64,000 nucleotides of DNA from Lysinibacillus irui (GCF_028877475.1 NZ_CP113527.1:1915501-1979500); one strand, 5' to 3'. Positions 35,608-44,961 are shown, numbered from the stretch's first letter. The notes: a model not told the origin generated them from the sequence alone. A program made the numbers and translations.

Positions 35608-35650
35608 AGGTAGCTAAAAAAAGAATTATCTAAATTGAAGTCTTAGAAAA

Positions 35651-35684
35651 AGGCGCTTTCCTGGAGCAAGGAAGTGCCTTTTTA
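35651..35684. terminator. dispersed-family hairpin terminator
   Basis: AGGCGCTTTCCT and AGGAAGTGCCT with a short loop, T run after and A run before; serves both the GNAT gene and the convergent DUF2975 gene. Confidence 0.82.
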
Positions 35685-35760
35685 AAATTAATTGAAAAGG
35701 TGCCCATTTTACATTTAAAGGTCATAATTCAGTGTTTAGTTATATACTAGCAAAATAAAC

Positions 35761-36231
35761 CTACATTTTTTCTAGGCTATTTTTTATGGGCTTTTGAAGT
35801 ACGTCTATAATGGCAGCGATGATAGCAGTTACTAACATCCCTATAAGACCAAGTGCTATCGGACCCGCTGCGTCATCACCCGTGAACATAGCCAAAACCC
35901 TTAGGTAAACTATTAAAAACAAAATGAATAAAATAGTAGTGAAAGCACATTTTTTTATAACCTTCAAGCATTGAAGGGAAACCTCAGAAAAAGCATTGTT
36001 TATATTGATAAAACTCAATAGTTTATATGCTTGATACAACGCAACAGAGAACGTGATGCATACCCCATATGCACCTATTAATAATGGATATATCGAATAA
36101 TCTCCTGGACGCTCTTTTGCATCCCGTATAGCTGCTTGAGGTAACCAATATATACACACAGCAAGCACCGCAATTCCAATAAGAAAAGCAACGATCTTTA
36201 AGAAAAAAATTGAATTTAGTTTACCATTCAT
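35761..36231 (-). CDS. DUF2975 family membrane protein
   Basis: 156 residues from ATG 36231, 6 nt after GAGGTG (a GTG at 36240 is part of the ribosome site). Four helices: about 8-28, 45-67, 85-112 and 118-140. The APQAAIRDAKERPGDY-type extracytoplasmic loop and KLLSFININNAFSEVSLQCLKVIK segment are characteristic of DUF2975. Members usually precede a small XRE repressor; none is found here. Function unknown. Confidence 0.78.
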   Translation of the reverse strand: MNGKLNSIFFLKIVAFLIGIAVLAVCIYWLPQAAIRDAKERPGDYSIYPLLIGAYGVCITFSVALYQAYKLLSFININNAFSEVSLQCLKVIKKCAFTTILFILFLIVYLRVLAMFTGDDAAGPIALGLIGMLVTAIIAAIIDVLQKPIKNSLEKM

Positions 36232-36556
36232 TTGAAGCACCTCATTGACTTAATGATAATATGATGTAATACGATATTAGTCTATTTTTTATCGTTTATC
36301 AATACATTTATTTCGATTTATAATATATTATTGCTGTTTTTCAATTGGTTATTTAATAATCATTTGGGAATCGTACTTCAGTTATTGTAAGTTTTTCATG
36401 AAGTAACTGAACAAAAGAGCGCAATTCACACTTGACGTATCGATAATTCTCGATATAATGAAATGTGCAAGTTAGTTTTATTGAGGATGAAGCCTATATG
36501 GCTTCGAAAAAGAGTGCGCACTTGACATTTCGATAATTCTCGATACAATGATTTGT
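36232..36556 (+). promoter_or_regulatory. duplicated ArsR-type promoter/operator (36432-36459 and 36522-36549)
   Basis: Copy 1 is TTGACG, 16 nt, TATAAT; copy 2 is TTGACA, 16 nt, TACAAT. Both spacers contain TCGATAATTCTCGA, and in copy 1 TATCGA/TCGATA is a 6-bp inverted repeat. The copies are 90 bp apart and similar beyond the promoter (AAGTT further down), so a tandem duplication is likely. The rest of the gap is AT-rich. Confidence 0.7.
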
Positions 36557-36859
36557 ATGAAACAAGTTGATATTTTTAAAGCATTATCCAATGAAGCAAG
36601 GTTGCAAATTTTAGAATGGCTCAAGGAACCGGATCTCCATTTTAAGCCCCATGAAGGGATTGATATGAACGAAACAGGGGTTTGCGTTAGTCAAATAACA
36701 GAAAAATTGAACATGACGCAATCGACAGCATCTCATTATCTTTCCATGCTCTTACAGGTTGGTCTTATAAAGGCTGACCGTATAGGAAAGTTTACTTATT
36801 ATAAAAGAAATGAAGATGCCATCAATGGAATCGCTGAATTCTTGAAGCAAAAGAAATAA
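36557..36859 (+). CDS. ArsR family transcriptional repressor, possibly leaderless
   Basis: 100 residues from ATG 36557. The winged helix has KALSNEARLQILEWL, CVSQITEKLNMTQSTASHYLSML and a beta wing (GLIKADRIGKFTYYKRN). No CxC metal motif of the arsenic/zinc sensors is visible, so the ligand may be organic. An earlier in-frame ATG (36548) overlaps the -10 box. The start codon is 7 nt after the -10 box and has no ribosome site, which suggests a leaderless mRNA. It most likely represses itself and the MFS gene downstream. Confidence 0.85.
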   Translation: MKQVDIFKALSNEARLQILEWLKEPDLHFKPHEGIDMNETGVCVSQITEKLNMTQSTASHYLSMLLQVGLIKADRIGKFTYYKRNEDAINGIAEFLKQKK

Positions 36860-36864
36860 CGAGT

Positions 36865-36905
36865 GAAACTGAATTCTTTGTGCGTTCTTTAAAGAGTTCA
36901 GTTTC
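36865..36905 (+). terminator. hairpin between arsR and MFS genes
   Basis: GAAACTGAA (36865-36873) and TTCAGTTTC (36897-36905), with an additional inner TTCTTT/AAAGAG pairing. The following T tract is short. Confidence 0.6.
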
Positions 36906-36944
36906 ATTTAGGCTAGCTAGAAAATTTTATATTTTTTTGAACTA

Positions 36945-36968
36945 ACATATCGATAATTTGAGATATGT
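36945..36968 (+). promoter_or_regulatory. operator of the MFS gene
   Basis: ACATATC and GATATGT are exact inverted arms around a 10-nt centre; the core ATCGATAATTT repeats that of the arsR promoter. It lies 43 nt before the MFS start. Confidence 0.62.
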
Positions 36969-37011
36969 CTATATATCTATATATATAAATGATTTAAAGG
37001 AGTGACATCAC

Positions 37012-38187
37012 TTGTCTAACACAATAAAGATCTATATTTTGGCTATCGTCAGTTTTTTAGTAGGAACTTCTGAATATATAATTTCAGGAATTTTAGATAC
37101 GATAGCCGATTCACTTGGCATAACTTTAGCTGCTGCAGGTCAATTAATTACAATATTTTCGCTTGTATATGCAATATTTACACCTATTTCTATGGGAATA
37201 ACGTCTAGTATGGATAGACGTAAGTTAATGATTTTTTCGCTAGGTTTGTTCGTAATAGGTAATATCTTAGCGTTCATCCTACCTGGTTACGGATTATTTG
37301 TGATGGCTCGTGTCATTATGGCACTTGGAGCAGGGATGGTCGTAGTTACTGCATTAACGATCGCTGCAAAAATTGCACCAGAAGGGAAGCAAGGCAGCTC
37401 AATTGCTACAGTGGTTATGGGCTTTACAGCTTCATTAATTATAGGGGTGCCCGTTGGCAGAATTATTTCTAGCGCATTTGGCTGGAAAGCGGTATTTGGC
37501 GGGATAGCACTACTAGGAATTATTGCAATCATTATAATAAGAGCGACGATCCCACTTATTGAGGGTGATAAATCTGTACCATTAGTTAAGCAGTTGGCAC
37601 TTTTAAAGAAAAGAAAGGTGGCAATTGGATTAGCCATTACTTTTTTCTGGGTTGGTGGGTACTCAATTGCTTACACGTACCTTTCACCATACTTGTTACA
37701 TGTATCAGGAATAGGGAAAAACTATCTAAGTGGCGTATTACTAATTTTCGGTATCGCAAGCTTGTTTGGTTCTAAATTTGGTGGATTTAGTACAGATCGT
37801 TGGGGAGTCCAAAAAACATTGATAGGTGGCATGCTGTTACATATTATCATGTTAGTATTATTATCTGTCGTAACAAACTCCTATATTAGTGTATTAATAG
37901 TATTAATACTATGGTCATTTGCAGCATGGACATCGGGACCAACACAACAATATAACTTGGCTACCATCGAGCCAGAATCATCTGGTATCTTATTAGGCTT
38001 AAATCAATCCGTAATGCAACTGGCAATGGCTGCTGGAGCAGGAATTGGAGGTGTTTTTGTGGAGAAAATATCACTATCTTCAGTTACTTGGATAGGTGCA
38101 TTAGGAGTTACGATAGCTATTGGCGCAACGATGGCGCTTTCTCGAGCCCAGTCAAGCACGACCTCCGTAGAGTATAAAAAAGCCTAA
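37012..38187 (+). CDS. MFS transporter (AraJ/YtbD-type drug or sugar-efflux group)
   Basis: 391 residues from TTG 37012, after AAAGGAG with 9-nt spacing. Twelve helices; FLVGTSEYIISGILDTIADSLGI at the start and SSMDRRKLMIFSLG in loop 2-3 are typical of the DHA1 AraJ-like group. VMARVIMALGAGMVVVTALTIAAK carries antiporter motif C-like glycines. It is downstream of an ArsR-type repressor with a shared operator, so it is probably induced by its substrate. Substrate unknown. Confidence 0.87.
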   Translation: MSNTIKIYILAIVSFLVGTSEYIISGILDTIADSLGITLAAAGQLITIFSLVYAIFTPISMGITSSMDRRKLMIFSLGLFVIGNILAFILPGYGLFVMARVIMALGAGMVVVTALTIAAKIAPEGKQGSSIATVVMGFTASLIIGVPVGRIISSAFGWKAVFGGIALLGIIAIIIIRATIPLIEGDKSVPLVKQLALLKKRKVAIGLAITFFWVGGYSIAYTYLSPYLLHVSGIGKNYLSGVLLIFGIASLFGSKFGGFSTDRWGVQKTLIGGMLLHIIMLVLLSVVTNSYISVLIVLILWSFAAWTSGPTQQYNLATIEPESSGILLGLNQSVMQLAMAAGAGIGGVFVEKISLSSVTWIGALGVTIAIGATMALSRAQSSTTSVEYKKA

Positions 38188-38270
38188 CAGTTTAGCAGAA
38201 AAATCGGTTTTTAAAATTTATCTGCTGAGTTAGGAATGCCCATTATAAAAATTAATAACATTTTTCGATG

Positions 38271-38312
38271 CCATGGAAAATCTAAATAAGATATTTCCAT
38301 GGTTTTCTTTTC
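38271..38312 (+). terminator. terminator after the MFS gene
   Basis: CCATGGAAA (38271-38279) and TTTCCATGG (38294-38302), followed by TTTTCTTTTC. A second weaker pairing (AGCAGA with TCTGCT) lies at 38193-38229. Confidence 0.85.
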
Positions 38313-38443
38313 TTACATCAACTAGTTAAATACGCTAATTTTTGTTTGGGCAATATATTTTTATGAATATAAAACAAATTAGTTAGTCATAATATCTAGC
38401 GACAGATACCATGTTAAAAAATATTTTCTGGAGGAACAAAATT

Positions 38444-39043
38444 ATGGCTAAAGATTTCTATACGACACTTAAAGAAAGACGATCTTACTACGGAATTGGT
38501 AAAGAGGTAAAAATATCGGATGAAAGAATTAAAGAAATTGTAGAATTTGCTGTGAAATATACGCCATCAGCATTCAATTCTCAATCTGCACGTTTGATTG
38601 TATTATCAGGTGAAGCACATAATAAATTATGGGACATCACAACTGAAACATTAAGAAAAGTAGTTGGAGACCAAGACTTTTCAGCAACTCAACAAAAAAT
38701 GGATTCCTTTAAGGCAGGGTATGGCACCGTATTATTCTTTGAAGATGAGGCTGTAATTAAATCGCTTCAAGAGCAATTTGCTCCCTATGCTGAGAACTTT
38801 CCAATTTGGTCAAATCAAGCATCAGGTATGCACCAATTAGTAGTGTGGGCAGGATTGGAAGCAGAAGGATTAGGAGCTTCTTTACAACATTATAATCCAC
38901 TAATTGATGATGAAGTAAAAAAAGAATGGTCTATACCTGAAAATTGGAAGCTTATTGCGCAAATGCCATTTGGTAATCCAACAGTCACACCTGGTGAAAA
39001 AGAATTCCGCCCACTTGAAGAACGAATTAAATTTTTTAAGTAA
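38444..39043 (+). CDS. nitroreductase family FMN oxidoreductase
   Basis: 199 residues from ATG 38444, 9 nt after GGAGG (an in-frame ATG at 38411 has no site). ERRSYYGIGKEVKISDERI and VKYTPSAFNSQSARLIVLSGE are the FMN-binding N-terminal segments; GLEAEGLGASLQHYNPLID and QMPFGNP are the typical C-terminal part. It reduces quinones or nitro compounds with NAD(P)H. Its place after the ArsR-MFS pair suggests a role in detoxification. Confidence 0.87.
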   Translation: MAKDFYTTLKERRSYYGIGKEVKISDERIKEIVEFAVKYTPSAFNSQSARLIVLSGEAHNKLWDITTETLRKVVGDQDFSATQQKMDSFKAGYGTVLFFEDEAVIKSLQEQFAPYAENFPIWSNQASGMHQLVVWAGLEAEGLGASLQHYNPLIDDEVKKEWSIPENWKLIAQMPFGNPTVTPGEKEFRPLEERIKFFK

Positions 39044-39058
39044 TGAATATATATTTCT

Positions 39059-39088
39059 AACCAGTACCATTGCGGAACTGGTTTTTTT
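39059..39088 (+). terminator. terminator after the nitroreductase
   Basis: AACCAGT (39059-39065) and ACTGGTT (39077-39083) followed by a run of seven T. Confidence 0.85.
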
Positions 39089-39219
39089 GTACGAAAGATA
39101 CTTTAGTTTCTTAACATATAGTAGCATTCATTCAACGAACCAATAAATTTTTTATTGGTTTTCCAAATTTTGTTTTATTGACAAATCTGTGACGTGGGAA
39201 TATGATTTTACTCGTAAAT

Positions 39220-39269
39220 AATATCTCGAATTTGAGATATTGATTAATAACTATCTTGAATTCGAGATA
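39220..39269 (+). promoter_or_regulatory. two tandem palindromic operators before a truncated ORF
   Basis: AATATCTC-GAATTT-GAGATATT (39220-39241) is a perfect 8-bp-arm palindrome, and TATCTTGAATTCGAGATA (39252-39269) a near-perfect one. The ATCTCGAATT-type core resembles the operator I remember for the B. subtilis quinone sensor MhqR (TATCTCGAATTCGAGATA) and is close to the sites at 36438 and 36945. Confidence 0.65.
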
Positions 39270-39291
39270 TGTTGAAAGGAGGTTTTTCTAT

Positions 39292-39327
39292 ATGAGTATC
39301 AATTGCTTAATATCAACAGGTTTGTAA
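39292..39327 (+). pseudogene. 11-codon remnant of an operator-controlled gene
   Basis: AAAGGAGG with 9-nt spacing precedes ATG 39292, but the frame (MSINCLISTGL) stops at 39325-39327. A good operator, ribosome site and start with no gene behind them suggest that the coding part was lost. A minus-strand frame over the same bases (39288-39428, 46 codons, MKRNKNFYTIDIKTDLKL) has a ribosome site 15 nt away and is not considered a safe gene. The rest of 39044-39573 shows no gene. Confidence 0.45.
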
Positions 39328-39573
39328 TGCAGATAGGTTGTTTTGGCAATGAACTCTTTGATTTGGTTCTCATTTAGTTTTAAGTCCGTTTTTATATCAA
39401 TGGTATAAAAGTTTTTGTTACGTTTCATATTACTATTGTGCTTCTCTCCTTAAAATGAGAAGAACTACTAATCGTAATAAACAGCAAAGAGCTGTCATAT
39501 TGCAAGCGAAACTTACAGTACTGGGCAAAATGGCCAATCAATAAAAAATATATTATAGATAGGGGAGCAAAAG

Positions 39574-40431
39574 ATGGATATCTTCCTAGCGATTTTACCA
39601 GCTCTGTTTTGGGGAAGTATTGTGCTCTTTAATGTCAAGCTTGGTGGTGGTCCCTATAGTCAAGTACTTGGAACAACAATTGGTGCACTGCTCTTCTCCA
39701 TAGGGGTTTATTTTGTAGTTAAACCAGAACTGACACCTGTAGTTTTGGGGGTCGGCATTGTTTCAGGTCTTTTTTGGGCATTAGGACAAGCAAATCAATT
39801 AAAAAGTATTGATTTAATGGGTGTATCTAAAACCATGCCGATTTCAACAGGTTTACAGTTAGTAGCCACAACTTTATTTGGCGTTATTGTGTTTCATGAA
39901 TGGTCAACAACAATGTCGGTTATATTAGGTGTTCTGGCGCTTATTAGTATTATTGTTGGGATTGTTCTTACATCTCTTCCGAATCCAGAAGAGAAAAAAG
40001 AGGACAATGGTGGCAATTTGAAAAAAGGGATATTAATTCTCCTTGTTTCAACATTCGGATATTTAGTCTATGTGGTTGTAGTTCGCTTGTTTGATGTCAA
40101 TGGTTGGTCTGCTTTATTGCCACAAGCAATCGGGATGGTTATAGGTGGGATTTTATTAACCTTTAAGCATAAACCATTTAACAAATATGCAATCCGTAAT
40201 ATTATCCCCGGCTTAATTTGGGCTGCGGGGAATATGTTTTTATTTATTTCTCAGCCACGTGTCGGAGTAGCCACGAGTTTTTCACTTTCCCAAATGGGAA
40301 TCGTGATTTCAACTTTAGGTGGAATATTTATCATTGGTGAGAAAAAAACAAAACGTCAAATGATAGCTATAGTAATTGGGATTATTTTTATTGTCGCCGC
40401 TGGAATTATGTTAGGGATGGCGAAAGGATAA
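39574..40431 (+). CDS. glcU: glucose uptake protein GlcU (GRP transporter family)
   Basis: 285 residues with ten helices in the DMT-like arrangement of the glucose/ribose porter family. The N terminus DIFLAILPALFWGSIVLFNVKLGGGPYSQ-like motif and KSIDLMGVSKTMPISTGLQLV are typical of GlcU. It imports glucose with protons. The glucose dehydrogenase gene starts 15 nt after its stop, the standard glcU-gdh operon of Bacillus, which is expressed in the forespore in species where it has been studied. AGGGGAGCAAAAG precedes the ATG. No convincing sigma-G promoter was found by eye. Confidence 0.92.
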   Translation: MDIFLAILPALFWGSIVLFNVKLGGGPYSQVLGTTIGALLFSIGVYFVVKPELTPVVLGVGIVSGLFWALGQANQLKSIDLMGVSKTMPISTGLQLVATTLFGVIVFHEWSTTMSVILGVLALISIIVGIVLTSLPNPEEKKEDNGGNLKKGILILLVSTFGYLVYVVVVRLFDVNGWSALLPQAIGMVIGGILLTFKHKPFNKYAIRNIIPGLIWAAGNMFLFISQPRVGVATSFSLSQMGIVISTLGGIFIIGEKKTKRQMIAIVIGIIFIVAAGIMLGMAKG

Positions 40432-41232
<801 letters not shown>

Positions 41233-41269
41233 GTAACAGCACCGACAATTAATCATGCATTTGTCTTTA

Positions 41270-41308
41270 GGCATTGGAGGCTGGCGTTTGCCACTTCCAA
41301 TGCCTTTT
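41270..41308 (+). terminator. terminator of the glcU-gdh operon
   Basis: GGCATTGGA (41270-41278) and TCCAATGCC with an inner GGC/GCC pair and TTTT at the end. Confidence 0.82.
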
Positions 41309-41397
41309 AATTTAATTAATGTATTATTTGGAGGAAAATCCCAAGATAAATAGAATACATATGAGTAGGATGTTTGTGAAAGGGGTGGATTTGAAGT

Positions 41398-42314
41398 TTG
41401 AGTAAATTATCGTTAAATGAGTTAGAAAAGAAACTTAAAGGCATTAGAATTGAAGCTTTTGTTATTTATAAAGGGGATACTCGAATCTACGAGTACTTGA
41501 AGAATAAAAAGGTAGTCGAGAAGCCTTTAAAGGTAAATTCCATTACAAAGAGCATTGTTTCTATTTTAATTGGAATTATGGTAGATAAGGGTTAATTAAA
41601 AATATTCACGAATCCATTCAAAACTATTTTCCAGAGATATTAGAGTCTAATGATCCGCAAAAGAAAGAAATTACAATATTTCATTTGTTGACTATGACTT
41701 CGGGGTTACAAATAGGAAATTTCCAGGGGTCAAAAAACTGGGTTAAATACATACTAGAACAGCCAATTATACATAGACCTGGTTCAACCTTTCAGTATAA
41801 TTCAGGAGACTCCCATTTACTAAGTGCAATCATACAAAAAATTTCTGGAATTTCCACTGCTTCATTTGCCGAAAAATATCTTTTTCATTCGCTGGGGATA
41901 AATAAATACACTTGGCTAAAGGATCCACAAGGAGTTAACGGGGGTGGTTTCAGTATTTCATTATATCTTGAGGATATGGTGAAGCTTGGATTGTTATTTT
42001 TAAACGAAGGGCAATTTAATTCAAGTCAGATCCTTTCATCCAACTGGCTCCATCAAGCAACAAGACCATATAATCAAGTGAAAAAAACAAATGAAGGAAC
42101 TTATGGATATGGTTATCAGCTATGGACTTATGAAAATAATCATTCTAACACCCCGAATGATTATTATTATGCGAATGGTATATTTGGGCAATATATATTT
42201 ATTGTTCCGAAATTAAATATTATGGCAGTGGTAAAAAGCCATCTCCAAAAAGAACAGCAATCAGCACCAAGAATCTTTTTTGAAGAGCGAGCTATTAAAA
42301 AGTTGGCAGGATGA
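41398..42314 (+). pseudogene. serine hydrolase (beta-lactamase class C fold), one-base frameshift
   Basis: A TTG-started frame runs to KVNSITKSIVSILIGIMVDKG and then stops at 41593-41595. The next frame continues directly with LIKNIHESIQNYFPEILE and ends at 42314. One T lost in GGTTAATT (originally GGTTTAATT) explains it. SITK is the nucleophile motif S-x-x-K and QYNSGD the Y-x-N motif. Joined, about 305 residues form a full serine-hydrolase domain. Either a mutation or a sequencing error. Confidence 0.8.
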
Positions 42315-42426
42315 GAGAGATAGTGGAGCAAGTCAAACTGCGATTCCTCCTTATGAGGATTGAGTAAAAAACTATGTGATATAGTGAGAAGCTTGAATAA
42401 CCATAGTGGAGGTGAATGTTTTATAG

Positions 42427-42586
42427 ATGATAGTATTTACGTTCATTAGTATTTATGTAATGCCAATTTTAGCTATTACATTTTGTCTAAACCTTGTTGC
42501 AATAATAAAGAAAATAAAAAAAGAAGTTAACTATATCTTTTGTATTCATTGTCTGGAGCATTGCTGTTACAGCGGTAGGTGAGTAA
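42427..42586 (+). pseudogene. small two-helix membrane protein, frameshifted in a T tract
   Basis: GGAGGTG stands 12 nt before ATG 42427. The frame reads MIVFTFISIYVMPILAITFC and goes on to EVNYI. Removing one T from ATCTTTTGTA gives FVFIVWSIAVTAVGE and a stop at 42586, a second helix. As written, the frame ends in a Cys-rich nonsense tail at 42582. Resembles the small membrane proteins elsewhere here. The rest of 42315-42747 holds no gene. Confidence 0.5.
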
Positions 42587-42747
42587 TAGAGTTGCATTAA
42601 CCAAAGCAATTAGCAGTTGAAAAGAAAATGCCGCAATCTTGATTGTTGACCAGTTAGTAGAAGATACATTGTAACTTTATTCCTCTAGTTTCGTTAAATT
42701 TGTTAAGAAGTGCATTCTAGTAAAATATCATAAGAGGAAGAATTAGA

Positions 42748-43176
42748 ATGAAAACTATTTATCATTGTTTAATTATGTGGGTACCTTTTATCGTGCTGTT
42801 TGCCTTAGCTGGTGTGGGATTAGAAATTTTAGAAGGAAATAAAATCAGGACATCAGAATACATGACAGGACTTCGTGATTTTGGAATTGGTTATGTATTC
42901 CTAATGGGTTCCTATGCTTTCATTCTATATCCTCTTACATTTTGGCCATTAACATTTATTCTCAGTAAATTTATGGAAAATAAGATGTTTAAAATGGCTA
43001 CCTTTACTTTATTTGGTGGGGGAATAGGGGCTTTTTCTTTAATAGTCATATATGGTTCTCGTTTTATTGTAGAATATCATTTAAATATTGTCAGCTCGAT
43101 TATTTTATTTGGGATTGCAGGTTTATTCTATTCTATGGTAGAAATTTCTGTGAAGAAAAATATAAAATTTGTTTAA
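42748..43176 (+). CDS. four-helix membrane protein
   Basis: 142 residues; AGAGGAAGAATTAGA precedes the ATG. Hydrophobic segments at about 7-26, 43-75, 83-105 and 112-133; a short charged loop (EILEGNKIRTSEYMTGLRD) faces the other side. No recognised motif. Likely a conserved Bacillus membrane protein of unknown role; a dispersed-family hairpin follows. Confidence 0.65.
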   Translation: MKTIYHCLIMWVPFIVLFALAGVGLEILEGNKIRTSEYMTGLRDFGIGYVFLMGSYAFILYPLTFWPLTFILSKFMENKMFKMATFTLFGGGIGAFSLIVIYGSRFIVEYHLNIVSSIILFGIAGLFYSMVEISVKKNIKFV

Positions 43177-43210
43177 CTAATGGGGACTTTTATTTTAATG
43201 ATGATTTATC

Positions 43211-43248
43211 AGGCGCAGTTTCGAAGCAAAAATTGTGCCTTTTTTTAT
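43211..43248 (+). terminator. dispersed-family hairpin terminator
   Basis: AGGCGCAGTTT and AAATTGTGCCT pair around CGAAGCA with one wobble, then seven T. Confidence 0.8.
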
Positions 43249-43368
43249 TTAGAGGAAGAGAAGAGGTGTGTGAATGGACGTGATTACTTTCAATTAATAG
43301 GAAAGGAGATATGATATACTTAGGAATATATTTACATATAGTTTATTAAATAGCAAGGAGCAGTCGAG

Positions 43369-43824
43369 ATGCTATCGGAAAAAGTAATCAACTATTGCAA
43401 AAGTAAAAACTGGTGGTTTGAAGACATTGAAGAGGAGTATAAAGAAGCTTTAGTAAAGTTAGACATCGATTTGGGTTCTGATTTTGCTACTTTTTATTTG
43501 CATGCTGAGGATGGGCCGACTTTCTTTAGTAGACGACGTGAAATCTATCAGATTTGTTGGTTTATGATCAATACTTCTGATTATCTGTTAGGCATGAAGA
43601 GAACTCATGTCGTGTTAAACCTGCCTGAAGACTATATTCCATTGGATAATTTTGATGGGGAGTTCGGCTTTTTTTATAACAAGAATACTGACGAAGTGTT
43701 AGGCCTAGGTTTGGGCCAGCAGATGGAAGATTTTTTTGCGGGTAACTTGACTTCACAATGGAAAAGCTTTAACTCTTTCCTAGAGTGGTATTTTGAGCTG
43801 ACAGATTTGTCTGTGACTCTATAG
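43369..43824 (+). CDS. SMI1/KNR4 (SUKH) family protein
   Basis: 151 residues; GCAAGGAGCAGTCGAG before the ATG. The acidic, aromatic pattern (KNWWFEDIEEEYKEALVKL, SDFATFYLHAEDGP, DNFDGEFGFFYNKNTDEV, WKSFNSFLEWYFEL) fits the SMI1/KNR4 fold. In bacteria many such proteins are immunity proteins against secreted or contact-dependent toxins. No toxin gene is adjacent, so it is an orphan. The family assignment is moderately sure. Confidence 0.7.
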   Translation: MLSEKVINYCKSKNWWFEDIEEEYKEALVKLDIDLGSDFATFYLHAEDGPTFFSRRREIYQICWFMINTSDYLLGMKRTHVVLNLPEDYIPLDNFDGEFGFFYNKNTDEVLGLGLGQQMEDFFAGNLTSQWKSFNSFLEWYFELTDLSVTL

Positions 43825-43956
43825 AAAAAGTCGTGAACATTTTTTTATCTATTGATTGATGCTGAGGAGAAGAATATAGTAAGAACGCCCTTTACTAATT
43901 AAGAGGGAATTTATAGGGCATCCCACCATATTAAGTCTTTTCAATCTTCAATAGCC

Positions 43957-43991
43957 GGGCGCTTTTCTAATAAGGAAAGCGTCTTTCTTCA
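43957..43991 (+). terminator. dispersed-family hairpin
   Basis: GGGCGCTTTTCT and AGGAAAGCGTCTTT pair around AATA, then CTTCATGAAAAGGGCC, nearly the same as after the copy at 17248. Confidence 0.7.
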
Positions 43992-44163
43992 TGAAAAGGG
44001 CCATGGTATTCTTTAACGAATGGTCGAAATGACAGTTTGTGAAGCCTTTTTAATATCCTCTAAGGATTATTGTACTCTACCACTATTGCGTTTTTTACAC
44101 ACCCACTATTTGGTAGAAAAGTAAATACAACTGACATATAATTCATAGTAAGGAGTGGTACAA

Positions 44164-44385
44164 ATGTATGGATTAGACACAAGTAAAGAAGCAATAAATA
44201 TTGATTTAGCATTGATTAAATCTTGTTTGAGGCTGATTAATCAAACTGTGATTTTAAACAAACAAAGAGGAGAAACCTTTTCCGCTTCAGAAAATGAAGA
44301 GTTACATAAGTTAATTTCCAAAATTGATAAAGTGTTGAACAAAATTATGATGAATATACACTATGATATAAATATAGATTGCTGA
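44164..44385 (+). CDS. small helical hypothetical protein
   Basis: 73 residues from ATG 44164, 8 nt after AAGGAG. Mostly helical and charged (SKEAINIDLALIKSCLRLINQ, SENEELHKLISKIDKVLNKI), no membrane segment. No family recognised. About 330 bp from its upstream neighbour, whose gap contains the hairpin at 43957. Confidence 0.55.
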   Translation: MYGLDTSKEAINIDLALIKSCLRLINQTVILNKQRGETFSASENEELHKLISKIDKVLNKIMMNIHYDINIDC

Positions 44386-44538
44386 ACCAATATATTAAAT
44401 TCAAATTCAGGAACACTTTAAATCAACATTTAGAAACAATTATTCCAAACTACGCTTTGGGAACATTAAGTTTCAGCATTTAATGGAATAATTATTATTT
44501 TCACAGGGTACTTTATTTTGTATAAAGGGAGTGTAAAA

Positions 44539-44772
44539 GTGGACCTATTACTTTGGATAACAATTGGTTTCATTTTAATTGGATTTGTTGTTCTCATTTC
44601 TATGAAAAAAGGTATGGAAAATAAGGTCGCCTTGATAAAAGTAAATATGGAAGATGAGGAAAATCCATCATCAAAAGCTAAATCGGTAATTTGGTGGATA
44701 TGGAGTACTACTGCTTGGGGAATAGTAAGTATTTTTCTTGTTGTTTGTTGTTTTCATAATTACTTTGGATAA
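44539..44772 (+). CDS. small membrane protein
   Basis: 77 residues from GTG 44539, after AAGGGAGTGTAAAA; an upstream TTG has no site. Helices at about 4-24 (LLLWITIGFILIGFVVLISM) and 50-72 (WWIWSTTAWGIVSIFLVVCCF) with an acidic loop EDEENPSSK. Unknown function. Confidence 0.5.
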   Translation: MDLLLWITIGFILIGFVVLISMKKGMENKVALIKVNMEDEENPSSKAKSVIWWIWSTTAWGIVSIFLVVCCFHNYFG

Positions 44773-44961
44773 TTGTTGCTTTTCATAATTGGGTGTATTG
44801 CTCTAAGAAATGTTTATTTCATATTAGAGATACAATGTGTAATTTGTAGTAGGTTTAGTACTATTTTTATTTTTTGTCTTTTCGTTTTTGTATTTAAACT
44901 TATCCTTTAGCAAATAATTAAAATCATATTCGTTCATAATAATGAAAAGGACGTGATGACG

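Noticed and set aside
39440..39573. Sigma-G promoter before glcU
   Set aside because: The best candidates (TCATAT.. with CAGTACT) deviate at several consensus positions, so the forespore promoter is not claimed although the operon is forespore-expressed in other Bacillus species.
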